From NCBI GenBank assembly GCA_014896355.1, contig JADBKO010000024.1:1-47744 (forward strand): 47,744 bases of DNA. Direction: 5' to 3'. The notes beneath the pieces are model-generated. The model ran no database searches. It was not told the origin of the DNA and worked only from the letters and a program-made list of their open reading frames with translations. Every line of letters starts with the position of its first letter. Within the stretch, counting starts at the first letter, position 1. Shown here piece after piece: positions 24,843-32,703 of the stretch. Both the position numbers and the translations under genes were made by a program. This DNA is from Bacillota bacterium (GTDB lineage: Bacteria; Bacillota; UBA5301; Bu52).

Positions 24843-25259
24843 TCAGCCGGCCCGGCCGCCGCCGAACAGGAAGGGCCAGGTTACCGCCACGGCGGCCAGC
24901 AGGACCAGCGCCGTAAGGACCATCACCATCCAAAACAAGGCCGCCTGGCGCCGCACGCCCAGGCCCAGGTCGAACAGGACCACCCGGATCCCGTTCAGCC
25001 CGTGATAGAGCACGGCCAGGAGCAAAAGCAAATCCAGGGCCAGGAAAAGCGGCGAGTGAAGCTCCTCCATGGCCCGGTCAAAGGCCGCAGGCCCAGCGGT
25101 GGCGCTGGAAAGCACCATGAGATGCAGGAACAGGTAAAACACCAGGGCCAGGCCGGAAATGCGGTGAAACAGCCAGGCCCACATGCCAGAACGTATGTTC
25201 GTAGGCCACAAAAGGTGGGCGCGCCGGATGATCCGCGGCGGGGTGGGGGAAACAGCCAT
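24843..25259 (-). CDS. sdhC: Succinate dehydrogenase cytochrome b-type membrane anchor
   Basis: The 138-residue protein opens with MAVSPTPPRIIRRAHLLWPT and has three helices. The haem and quinone motif HRISGLALVFYLFLHLMVL is typical of SdhC, and YHGLNGIRVVLFDLGLG follows in helix two. Together with SdhD it forms a two-protein anchor, unlike the single five-helix SdhC of Bacillus subtilis. ATG 25259 has AAGGTGAAAGG close upstream; GTG 25268 is possible. It is the first gene of the operon. Confidence 0.88.
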   Translation of the reverse strand: MAVSPTPPRIIRRAHLLWPTNIRSGMWAWLFHRISGLALVFYLFLHLMVLSSATAGPAAFDRAMEELHSPLFLALDLLLLLAVLYHGLNGIRVVLFDLGLGVRRQAALFWMVMVLTALVLLAAVAVTWPFLFGGGRAG

Positions 25260-25562
25260 CCCTTTCACCTTGCCTTTCCTCAATGACGTGGCTGTGAATC
25301 TGAGCTGGGAAGTCTGGCGGGAGAGCGCGGCACAACGGCGGGAATAGCGGTGCGGAAAGGTCGGGAATTTTCCCTCGTTGCCCAATATTCCCTATTTGTG
25401 CTCACGCTTCTGTAGTGGTAATTTTCGCCCGCTCCCCGCCATTTCCTCCTCCGTGTTTCTGAGGAACGCGTCCGGCCGGCGCCTGCTCTGCGGGGCACCG
25501 CCCCGGGCCTTCCTGCATAGTGTTGAGCTGGCAGCGGATTGAGGCCGAAGGGGGGAGGAACC
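25260..25562. promoter_or_regulatory. Divergent intergenic region between sdhC and the YunC gene
   Basis: This 303-base gap is more AT-rich than its surroundings. It holds two related short motifs, GGGAATTTTCCC (25363-25374) and CCCAATATTCCC (25381-25392), upstream of sdhC; they could be an operator pair. I could not find a convincing -35/-10 pair for either direction. Confidence 0.35.
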
Positions 25563-25871
25563 GTGGTCACCGTACGTCCTGTACCCGTGGGAGATCGCTG
25601 GGCCGTGGCGGTCCAGGTGGAGCTGCCGAAAACCCATCTGGTGGCTGTCAGCACCGGAACCGGCTACATCATGTGCGGCGCGTTAGATGTAGCCCTCTTG
25701 AACACACGGCTGAAGGAGAGGGGCATCGTGGCAGCCCGGGCCTTGGGGGTCAAAACCGTGGAAGAACTCTTGGAAGCTCCCATCACGGACCTCACGGACG
25801 CGGCCAGGACGTTGGGGGTGCGTGAGGGCATGCCGGGCAAAGAGGCTCTGGCCAGGATGTTCGTGGATTGA
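25563..25871 (+). CDS. YunC-family protein (DUF1805)
   Basis: The 102-residue protein matches the small YunC family: LVAVSTGTGYIMCGALDVAL, then ERGIVAARALGVKTVEELLE and DAARTLGVREGM. Known members have about 100 residues and a compact fold, and their biochemical role is not established. GTG 25563 follows GGGGGGAGG. It is 68 bases upstream of the YjbQ gene on the same strand and divergent from sdhC. Confidence 0.85.
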   Translation: MVTVRPVPVGDRWAVAVQVELPKTHLVAVSTGTGYIMCGALDVALLNTRLKERGIVAARALGVKTVEELLEAPITDLTDAARTLGVREGMPGKEALARMFVD

Positions 25872-25939
25872 TTTCCGGCGGCTAGCCAGATTTGCCAACC
25901 TCCCATGCCAGTGTTAATCTGGTGCCGGGAGGGGTCAGC

Positions 25940-26338
25940 ATGGAGATCGCCGTGGAGACGCGGGACCGCCACTCGTTGCTGGACATCACCGCCGAGATCC
26001 AGGATGCCGTGACCAAGGCCGGCTGGACGGACGGCCTCTGCCACGTCTTCGTGCCCCATACCACGGCCGGCGTTCTGCTGAACGAGGCCTTTGACCCGGG
26101 CGTACGGGCGGACATCCTCTCCGTCCTGGACGAGATGATCCCGGCGCAAAAGGCCTGGCGCCACGCAGAGGGGAATTCTCCGGCCCACGCCAAAGCAGCG
26201 CTGGCAGGATCTGCAGCCTGGATTCCGGTGCAAAAGGGGCGCCTCCAGCTGGGCACCTGGCAGGGGGTTTTCCTGGCGGAGTTCGACGGGCCCCGGCGCC
26301 GCCGCGTGATCCTGGCTTTCGTGCCGGCGCAGTTCTAG
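25940..26338 (+). CDS. YjbQ/UPF0047-family protein
   Basis: The 132-residue protein belongs to the YjbQ family, which forms trimers and for which a weak thiamine-phosphate synthase activity has been reported. Conserved segments are HVFVPHTTAGVLLNEAFDP, HAEGNSPAHAKAALAGS and LGTWQGVFLAEFDGPRRRRV. ATG 25940 has GGGAGGGG upstream. It converges on the methyltransferase gene with a single base between the stop codons, and its 3' end is part of the block duplicated at 15 kb. Confidence 0.9.
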   Translation: MEIAVETRDRHSLLDITAEIQDAVTKAGWTDGLCHVFVPHTTAGVLLNEAFDPGVRADILSVLDEMIPAQKAWRHAEGNSPAHAKAALAGSAAWIPVQKGRLQLGTWQGVFLAEFDGPRRRRVILAFVPAQF

Positions 26339-26792
26339 TTCACCGCGCAGATTGCAGCACCAACAGGAATTCCACGGCCTGCTGGGGCCCTTTCCCCAGG
26401 GTGGAATGGGCACAGGGCAGGCTGTAGACGTCCACGCGGCGGTAGAGGGAGGCGGAGAGTTCCACCAGCTGTTCCACCGGGACCACGCCGGGCAGGCCGT
26501 AGCTGATGGCCACTGCGGCCTGGGGGGCCCAGGCGGCAATCTGGCTCAGAAGCTGCCGGAACTCCTCCCGGGCCGCGCGAGCCTGGCAGAAACGGGACTG
26601 GAAGCGGTCTGTCCGATAGCGCCCGGAGTAGCGCACTTCCGGCTGGTCATAGAGCACCAACGTGTTCAGCACATGATAGAACCGGCTGTATTGTTCGGCC
26701 GTGTACGGCGGATCCAGATAGATCAGGCGCGCCTGGGCCCACGCCTGCCGGTATTCCGGCACAAACAGGCGGAGGGCGTCGCTGCCGGTGAC
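26209..26792. repeat. Intact copy of the segment duplicated in inverted form at 15 kb
   Basis: These 584 bases span the convergent 3' ends of the YjbQ and methyltransferase genes and correspond to 15031-15610 (580 bases) in opposite orientation. The copy here has intact frames; the copy at 15 kb does not, so this one is the likely parent. Confidence 0.9.
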
Positions 26793-27392
26793 GCAGGCGG
26801 GTCCATAGGCCTCCTGTAGCCTGGCCAGGTCATCGCACTTCTGCAGAAAGGCAGGCCTCACTTGCAGCCGGCGCAAAGCCACAGCGCGGGGGTGTCGCGG
26901 AGGCAGATACTGGGCGAAATGCCCCGGTGCGGACTGCACATAGCAGGCGGCATAAATAAGCGCCGTGAGGCAGAGATCCTTCTGTACCCCGGAGGTGCCC
27001 ACCTCGATGGCATAGCGCCAGCTATCCAGCTCAAGGCACTGCTCCGGACTGAAGTAGGTATCCGCAAAGGTCCGCTGGAAATAGGTGAAAACCCCATGGG
27101 CCTCATTGTACCGGACCAGCGGCAGCAGGTGGGTCCGGGCCCACTGGGCATCGACCTGGCCGGGGCGCCCCTGCAGCAATGCCCGGCTAAGGACGACGCT
27201 GTAGGCTTCCACGTCGTTGGCCCAGAGCAGCTGCCGCCCCTTGAGGGCATAGGAAACGACGGCAGATCCGGCAAAAAGGTCCACAAACAGCTGGCCTGGC
27301 TGCAGCAGGGGCAGCAGATGGGGCAGCAGGAAGCCCAGCAGATGACGCTTGCCCCCCATATAGCGCAGAACATGCAGGGAAGGCGCCTGCAC
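26340..27392 (-). CDS. D12-class DNA adenine-N6 methyltransferase
   Basis: This protein of about 350 residues has the SAM-binding segment LFVDLFAGSAVVSYALKG, the N-terminal RYMGGKRHLLGFLLPHL typical of D12-class (Dam-like) adenine methylases, and the catalytic YLDPPYTAEQYSRFYH. It methylates adenine in a specific DNA site. The start is uncertain: GTG 27392 is given, and GTG 27440 or 27449 would overlap the upstream gene. It follows a second methyltransferase of a different class by about 20 bases, an arrangement seen in systems that modify asymmetric sites. No restriction endonuclease gene is visible beside them. Confidence 0.87.
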   Translation of the reverse strand: MQAPSLHVLRYMGGKRHLLGFLLPHLLPLLQPGQLFVDLFAGSAVVSYALKGRQLLWANDVEAYSVVLSRALLQGRPGQVDAQWARTHLLPLVRYNEAHGVFTYFQRTFADTYFSPEQCLELDSWRYAIEVGTSGVQKDLCLTALIYAACYVQSAPGHFAQYLPPRHPRAVALRRLQVRPAFLQKCDDLARLQEAYGPACVTGSDALRLFVPEYRQAWAQARLIYLDPPYTAEQYSRFYHVLNTLVLYDQPEVRYSGRYRTDRFQSRFCQARAAREEFRQLLSQIAAWAPQAAVAISYGLPGVVPVEQLVELSASLYRRVDVYSLPCAHSTLGKGPQQAVEFLLVLQSAR

Positions 27393-27414
27393 GCCTTTCC
27401 CCGGCCCTTCCGCC

Positions 27415-28737
27415 TCAACCGCTTGGTTTTTCCGAGACACTTGGTCCACCCCGCCTTTCCCAGACCACCAGCCAGTCCCACGGCAACAGCCGGCTGTAAG
27501 AATTCCGCCGGGTTGTGAGGGAGTGGCTTTGGATCGCATCGCGGAACACCTCGACCGGATGCAGGCCCAGAGGGGCTGCCAGGTCCAGCAGAATGCCGTG
27601 GGTGGGGATGCGTAGCCCCCGCACGTAACTGTCGCTGATCTTGACCACCAGGTGGCCGCCGGGCTGCAGGGAGGAGGCGGCGGCCTGCAGGAACTCCCGC
27701 ATGGACAGAAAATATCGCTGGGTGACCCGGGCCATTTTCCGGTGTCCGGCGGCAAACAGGCGGGAAGCGAGCGCATCCACCTGCTCCAGGCCGCAAGGCT
27801 CGAACTGCTTGTATTCCGCGGCGTAGATCCGCTCGCTGCCCAGGCCTTGGCGGTCCAGGTCAGCCAGAGCCTGGGGAGTCTGCACCAAGCCCAGGCAGAA
27901 CATCTCCAGTTTCATGGTCTCCAGATAGCGGATGGAGCCCAGATAAGGCGGATTGGTCACGATCAGGCGGACGCCTTCGGCAGGAGCCACCTGGGGCAGG
28001 GTGGTGGCGGCAGCGGTTTTCACCTCCACCCGGAAACGGGAGAACCCCGGCAGGCGCTGCAATTCCTCCAGGGCACTCAGACGTTTCTGCACAGCCTGCC
28101 GGAAGGCGGCCTGCACCTGGATGGGGCGCAGCCCAGCCCGGTCCAAGGCTCGCAGCCGCTTGCTGTAGCCGGGGAAAATGTGGCGTGGATCGGCATTGGA
28201 TACCCGCCGGATGATGGCGGAAACGCAGGCCAGGAAAAAGAGACGGGCGTCCGGATCAGGCCAGCGGCGCAGGACCCCCAGGAGCGCGGCCAGATCTGCA
28301 CCGGCCTGGGGCTGGAACCAATGGGCCTCGTTGGGAATGCCCAAAGCCGCCGCAGGAACGGAAATGCCCCCGTTGCAGGCACCCAGGCTTTCCTCCAGGG
28401 CTGCCGCCTGCCGGCGCAGAAGCGTGACAGGATAGCCCGTGGTCTTGGCCCGGCTGATCAGAACCGCCAGCGGATTGATGTCCAGCCCCAGGGCTCTGCG
28501 CCCAGCGGCGACCGCCTCCACCAGCGTGGTCCCGGAGCCGCAGAATGGGTCCGCCACCCAATCCCCGGGGCTGGTGTAGAGGGCCACGGCCTGGCGAGGG
28601 ATGGCCGGGATCAGCTTGCCGAAATAACGGTGAAAAGAGTGGACGGCCAGCCGCCGCTGCCTCTTGGCGCCGGGCAGGCTGGCCCACAGCGGACCCCGTT
28701 GTTCGCTGGTGGCGTCGCAAACGGCAGGCAGGCTCAT
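27415..28737 (-). CDS. DNA methyltransferase of the N6-adenine/N4-cytosine class
   Basis: The 440-residue protein has the SAM-binding motif WVADPFCGSGTTLVEAVAAG followed by GLDINPLAVLISRAKT, and the catalytic VTNPPYLGSIRYLETMKLEM. The order (FGG-like motif before NPPY at some distance) and length suit a site-specific amino-methyltransferase. Its opening VHSFHRYFGKLIPAIPRQAV is typical for this group. ATG 28737 has GAGG eight bases upstream; ATG 28758 is possible. It is the first gene of a two-methyltransferase unit and is divergent from queG. Confidence 0.88.
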   Translation of the reverse strand: MSLPAVCDATSEQRGPLWASLPGAKRQRRLAVHSFHRYFGKLIPAIPRQAVALYTSPGDWVADPFCGSGTTLVEAVAAGRRALGLDINPLAVLISRAKTTGYPVTLLRRQAAALEESLGACNGGISVPAAALGIPNEAHWFQPQAGADLAALLGVLRRWPDPDARLFFLACVSAIIRRVSNADPRHIFPGYSKRLRALDRAGLRPIQVQAAFRQAVQKRLSALEELQRLPGFSRFRVEVKTAAATTLPQVAPAEGVRLIVTNPPYLGSIRYLETMKLEMFCLGLVQTPQALADLDRQGLGSERIYAAEYKQFEPCGLEQVDALASRLFAAGHRKMARVTQRYFLSMREFLQAAASSLQPGGHLVVKISDSYVRGLRIPTHGILLDLAAPLGLHPVEVFRDAIQSHSLTTRRNSYSRLLPWDWLVVWERRGGPSVSEKPSG

Positions 28738-28893
28738 CCGCACAGCCTCACTGTACATGGCCCTTCCATAAGGCCGGCTCAGACAGCGGTTCGGGCGGCA
28801 CCCTCCAGGCGGCCGGCACGCGAACCCTGAACAGCCGGTGGTGGTTTATAATGAATTGGATTTCCCCTGAGTTGGATTTCCCCCTGGCAGGAG

Positions 28894-30189
28894 ATGATTC
28901 CTCCCTTGGATACCCAGAAGCTATGCGCCCTGGCCCGCGGCCTGGGCCTGGTAGCCTGCGGCGTGGCGGACGCCTCCGCCTGTCCCGAGCCCGCCGGTGT
29001 GCGCTCAAGCTGGCTGGCTGCCGGCATGCACGGCGAGATGGCCTACCTGGAACGCAATGCCGCTCTGGCTTGTCGTCCGGGTGCCCTGGCGCCCGGGGCC
29101 ATCCGGGTGGTGAGCGTGGCTGCGGGGTACTACCACCCGTGGATCGACCCTGTCCCGGCCCGGTGGTGGCAAAGAGACGGGACGGCCGGGCCCGGCGCCG
29201 GCGGGGACGCCCAGGAACACGGAAGAATCGCGCCAGTCCGTGGGAGGGTGGCCCGCTACGCCCAGGGGAGGGACTACCACCGGGTACTGGGAACGGCCTT
29301 GCGGCAGATGGCCCGCTGGATGCAGGAGCAGGGCGCCCGGGTGGCGCGGCCCTGGGTGGACGCCACGCCCCTGGCGGAGCGGGCCTGGGCCGTGCAGGCG
29401 GGGCTGGGTTGGTTGGGACGGCACGGGAATCTCATCGTACCCGGCTATGGCAGCTGGGTCGTGCTGGGGGAGATCCTCACGGACCTGCCGCTGGACCCCA
29501 CGCCGCCGGCTCCGCGGGCAGCCGCGGGGCCCGGGTCGCGATGTGGGCGCTGCCGCCGCTGTCTGGAGGCCTGTCCCACAGGCGCCATCGTGGCCCCCGG
29601 CCGGGTGGACGCCCGCCGCTGCATCGCCTATTTGACCATCGAAAAGCGGGGGTCCATTCCGGAAGAGTGGCGCAGCGCCGTCGGCGGGCACCTGTTCGGC
29701 TGTGATGTCTGCCAGGAAGCCTGCCCCTTCAACTGGCGGGCGCAGCCTGCGCCCCAGGCGGAGCCGGGCCTGGCGGCGGGCTCTTCCCAGGGTGCAATCT
29801 GGCAATGGCACCCGCGGGCGCTCACGGGCCCCCATCCTGCCGTCGTCTCCATTCTGAACCAGGACCAGGAGGCCTTCCGCCGCCGCTTCTGGGGAACCCC
29901 CTTGGCCCGGCCGGGGCTGGCCGGACTCCAGCGCAACGCGGCGCTGGTTCTGGGGAACAGCGGCCGGCCGGCGGCCCTGGGGGAAGTGGTTGCAACCTTG
30001 CGTAGCCCCCAGGTAGACGAGGCCGTCAAGGAGTCCCTGCGCTGGGCTGCGGCGCAGCTGCGGCGGGGTTCTGCCGCAGAATCCGGCAGGCATCCTCCCG
30101 GACCCGCTCCCGCAGCTCCGCCGGCTGCAGCACCTGGCACCGGCCGCCGAAACTCAGCACCCAGCGCTGGATCTCCGTCAAGGAACTGA
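28894..30189 (+). CDS. queG: Epoxyqueuosine reductase
   Basis: The 431-residue enzyme performs the last step of queuosine synthesis on tRNA, using cobalamin and two [4Fe-4S] clusters. The clusters are bound by CGRCRRCLEACPTGAI with CIAYLTIEKRG, and by GCDVCQEACPFN. LAERAWAVQAGLGWLGRHGN is the conserved block near residue 155-175. HEAT-like sequence follows to about residue 385. The last 40 residues are Pro/Ala-rich and overlap the antisense end of the WYL gene by 164 bases. A Gly-rich insert (GTAGPGAGG) sits near residue 95. ATG 28894 lies directly against GGAG; TTG 28906 has a twelve-base spacing. Confidence 0.92.
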   Translation: MIPPLDTQKLCALARGLGLVACGVADASACPEPAGVRSSWLAAGMHGEMAYLERNAALACRPGALAPGAIRVVSVAAGYYHPWIDPVPARWWQRDGTAGPGAGGDAQEHGRIAPVRGRVARYAQGRDYHRVLGTALRQMARWMQEQGARVARPWVDATPLAERAWAVQAGLGWLGRHGNLIVPGYGSWVVLGEILTDLPLDPTPPAPRAAAGPGSRCGRCRRCLEACPTGAIVAPGRVDARRCIAYLTIEKRGSIPEEWRSAVGGHLFGCDVCQEACPFNWRAQPAPQAEPGLAAGSSQGAIWQWHPRALTGPHPAVVSILNQDQEAFRRRFWGTPLARPGLAGLQRNAALVLGNSGRPAALGEVVATLRSPQVDEAVKESLRWAAAQLRRGSAAESGRHPPGPAPAAPPAAAPGTGRRNSAPSAGSPSRN

Positions 30190-31039
30190 TCTGGAAGCTC
30201 AGGATCAGGCTTCCGTCCGGCTGCAGCTCGGCCTGCTGGGATGGATGCCAACGTTTGCCCTGCACGTACGGCACCACGTCCTGCGAAAAGCGCAGGACGA
30301 CCCGGTACAGGCCGCTGCCGCGCTCGATGCGCCAGGTGTCCGCCAGGTATTTGTCCACAGCGAAGGATGGATCCCGTTCGAAGGTCTGGTCCGTGATCTC
30401 CAGGCTCTGGATGCGGTCCAGGGCGAAGATGCGAAAATCCCGGCGTAGATGGCAGTATCCGATCAGGTACCAGGTGCCGTCCACGAAGCGGATGTTGTAG
30501 GGATCCACCACCCGCACGCGGCTCTCCCGCCGGCTGGCGGCATAGTATTGCATCCTCACCCGCCGGTGGGCGCGCACGGCCGAGGCCAGGTGGGCGAACA
30601 CGTCGCCGACCTTCCGCTCGTCGCCGCGCAAAGGTTCGATGGCAAAGGAGATGCCGGTGAACAACTCCTGCAGGGAAATCTCTACGCTGTCCGGCAGGAA
30701 ACGGCTCAGCTTGTCCAAGGCCGTTTGCACCATGGGCTCCAGGGACGTGCCCCGGAACTCCCTCAGCAGCCGGACGGCCATCAAGAGGGCCAGGAGTTCC
30801 CCTTCGGAAAACGTGTGGACCGCCGTAAAGCGAAAGGAGGGATCCGTGTAATGATACCCGCCCCGGAGGCGGTCAAACTCCAGGGGAGCGTGCAGGACAT
30901 CCCGCAGGTAGGTGAGGTCCCTGTGGACCGTGCGCTCGGTCACCTCAAAATACTCGGCCAGAGAGCGGGGCGAAGGGTAGCGGCCCGCCCGGATCATGCT
31001 GTCGATTTCAAACAGCCGGTGTATCTGTTGCCGGTCCAT
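30026..31039 (-). CDS. WYL-domain transcriptional regulator
   Basis: The 337-residue protein has an N-terminal winged helix (RYPSPRSLAEYFEVTERTVH, recognition helix around residue 30) and a WYL domain at about 140-225 with GTWYLIGYCHLRRDFRIFAL. A C-terminal WCX-like segment ends the protein. WYL regulators sense small ligands or nucleic acids, often in DNA-damage or defence settings, though this one has no such neighbour except the nearby methyltransferases. ATG 31039 follows GAGGAAGGG. It is 37 bases downstream of the PLP-homeostasis gene on the same strand. Confidence 0.9.
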   Translation of the reverse strand: MDRQQIHRLFEIDSMIRAGRYPSPRSLAEYFEVTERTVHRDLTYLRDVLHAPLEFDRLRGGYHYTDPSFRFTAVHTFSEGELLALLMAVRLLREFRGTSLEPMVQTALDKLSRFLPDSVEISLQELFTGISFAIEPLRGDERKVGDVFAHLASAVRAHRRVRMQYYAASRRESRVRVVDPYNIRFVDGTWYLIGYCHLRRDFRIFALDRIQSLEITDQTFERDPSFAVDKYLADTWRIERGSGLYRVVLRFSQDVVPYVQGKRWHPSQQAELQPDGSLILSFQISSLTEIQRWVLSFGGRCQVLQPAELRERVREDACRILRQNPAAAAPQPSAGTP

Positions 31040-31076
31040 TGGCGCCCTTCCTCGTCAGGCTCATGCGCGCGATTTG

Positions 31077-31787
31077 TCATCTACGGGGTGGCCGCGGCCC
31101 GAAGATGGCGGTCCCCAGCCGGATCAGATTGGCCCCTTCCTCCACGGCAACCTCGAAGTCGCCGGACATGCCCATGGACAACCACTCCATCCGGACGCCA
31201 GGAATGGCCGCGGCCGCAATCTGGTCCCGCAGCTCCCGCAGCAGGCGGAAGCAGTGGCGTGCCTGCTCCGGGTCCGGATCCAAACGGGCGATGGTCATGA
31301 GCCCATGGACCTCCAGATGGGGCAAGCCAGCCACCCGGCGCACGAAATCCAGCGCATCGCCCGGGGCGACCCCGGACTTGCTGCTCTCGCCGGAGCTGTT
31401 CACCTGGACCAGCACCGGCTGAGAGCGGCCCAGGGCCGAGAGGTGGCGTTCCAGATCCAGCGCCAGCTCCCAACGGTCCAGGGAGTGCAGCAGCGCCACC
31501 TTTCCGGCTACGTCCTTCACTTTGTTGCGCTGCAAATGGCCGATGAAATGCCATTCCACCGCTAAATCCGCCAGAGCCGCCTGCTTTTCCTTCAGTTCCT
31601 GGGCCCTGTTCTCCCCGAAGCGGGTCAGGCCCGCGCCCCAGGCCTGGCGCAGGCGCTCCGCCGGTACGGCCTTGCTGGCCGCCACCAACACGATCTCCCG
31701 CGGATCCCTGCCGGCACGCTGCGCCGCCCGGCTGACCCGCTCCCGGACCAAGGCCAGGGCTCCGGCCAAGCCATCTGAATTCTCCAC
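31077..31787 (-). CDS. yggS: YggS/PLPBP pyridoxal phosphate homeostasis protein
   Basis: The 236-residue protein has the fold-III PLP-barrel signature: LVAASKAVPAERLRQAWGAG with the PLP lysine at 39, then FGENRAQELKEK, WHFIGHLQRNKVKDV and LSMGMSGDFEVAVEEGANLI. It binds PLP and buffers its level; no catalytic activity is known. GTG 31787 is chosen for the AGAGGG site six bases upstream rather than TTG 31808. It lies upstream of the WYL gene. In many Bacillota it neighbours sepF; here it does not. Confidence 0.94.
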   Translation of the reverse strand: MENSDGLAGALALVRERVSRAAQRAGRDPREIVLVAASKAVPAERLRQAWGAGLTRFGENRAQELKEKQAALADLAVEWHFIGHLQRNKVKDVAGKVALLHSLDRWELALDLERHLSALGRSQPVLVQVNSSGESSKSGVAPGDALDFVRRVAGLPHLEVHGLMTIARLDPDPEQARHCFRLLRELRDQIAAAAIPGVRMEWLSMGMSGDFEVAVEEGANLIRLGTAIFGPRPPRR

Positions 31788-32023
31788 GCTGGTCCCTCTT
31801 TTCGCCAACGCATACTTTACACCATTTCTCCGGCTGTTCCTGCCGCCCGGCCGGACTCCCGCTCCCGCACCGCGTGGCGGAATTGTCCTACAGGCTGTCT
31901 AATTTCATCCAGATTGCGATAAGATAAGACATAGGGAGATGGATTGGCAGGCATCCGCGGCAGTTGCAGGCCCGTCTTTTTCAGACCCGTACTCTTCAAA
32001 CCCGTATCCCGGGAGGGATGACC

Positions 32024-32626
32024 ATGCGTTCGCGCTCCCCTTGGCCGTTTTACTGGTGGAGCATCGTCTTGCTCGTGATTCTGGCCGGCGCCGTGGCCCT
32101 GGACTGGGTGGCATGGCTCAGCGGCGGCCTGCCCGATCGCCTTCCCAAGACGCTGGCAGCCTCCGCGCGCGGCCAAACAATGGTGACGCTGTATTTCGCC
32201 AGCCGGGACGCCACGGGCGTGGTCCCCGAGACCCGGCGCATCCCCGCGGAAAAAACGGAGGCTGCCCTGGCTGCCCGGTTGGTGGAGGCCTTGATCGCGG
32301 GCCCCCACGACCAGCGCCTGCAGCGGACCATTCCGCCCGGGACGCGACTTTTGTCGCTGACCATCGCGAACCAGATCGCGTATGTGAACTTCTCCCAGGA
32401 GATCCGCAGCCACCACTGGGGCGGATCCGCTGGCGAGCTCATCACCACGGCTTCCATTGTGAACACTCTGACGCAACTGCCCGGGATCCGCGCTGTGCAG
32501 CTGGAGCTGGACGGCCGGCGGGTGGAGTCCATCTGGGGCCATGGGGATACTTCCCGGCCCATCCAACGCATGGATGACCTCATTATCCCGCCTCCCGGGT
32601 CCCCCGGTCCCGACGCGACCCAATGA
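32024..32626 (+). CDS. GerMN-domain membrane-anchored protein
   Basis: The 200-residue protein has one N-terminal helix (FYWWSIVLLVILAGAVALDW, about residues 9-28) and an extracytoplasmic GerMN domain at about 60-175: MVTLYFASRDATGVVPETRR, LVEALIAGP, and IVNTLTQLPGIRAVQLELDG. GerM of Bacillus subtilis works in the sporulation engulfment channel; the domain also occurs in non-sporulating species. There is no lipobox. ATG 32024 has GGGAGG seven bases upstream. It converges on the LD-carboxypeptidase gene. Confidence 0.88.
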   Translation: MRSRSPWPFYWWSIVLLVILAGAVALDWVAWLSGGLPDRLPKTLAASARGQTMVTLYFASRDATGVVPETRRIPAEKTEAALAARLVEALIAGPHDQRLQRTIPPGTRLLSLTIANQIAYVNFSQEIRSHHWGGSAGELITTASIVNTLTQLPGIRAVQLELDGRRVESIWGHGDTSRPIQRMDDLIIPPPGSPGPDATQ

Positions 32627-32641
32627 GGCCGGGGCGCCTCC

Positions 32642-32671
32642 GGCCAGGCGGCCAGGGGGCCAGGGGCCAGG
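32642..32671. repeat. Four near-tandem GGCCAGG heptamers
   Basis: GGCCAGG occurs at 32642, 32650, 32658 and 32665, spaced 7 or 8 bases apart, in the 77-base gap between two convergent genes. It looks like a simple variable-number repeat. Confidence 0.8.
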
Positions 32672-32703
32672 AGGCGAGAGGCGGGCGCCCGGTGCCGCAA
32701 CCC

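Noticed and set aside
26340-28737. Complete restriction-modification system
   Set aside because: No endonuclease-like gene was found on either side within the window.
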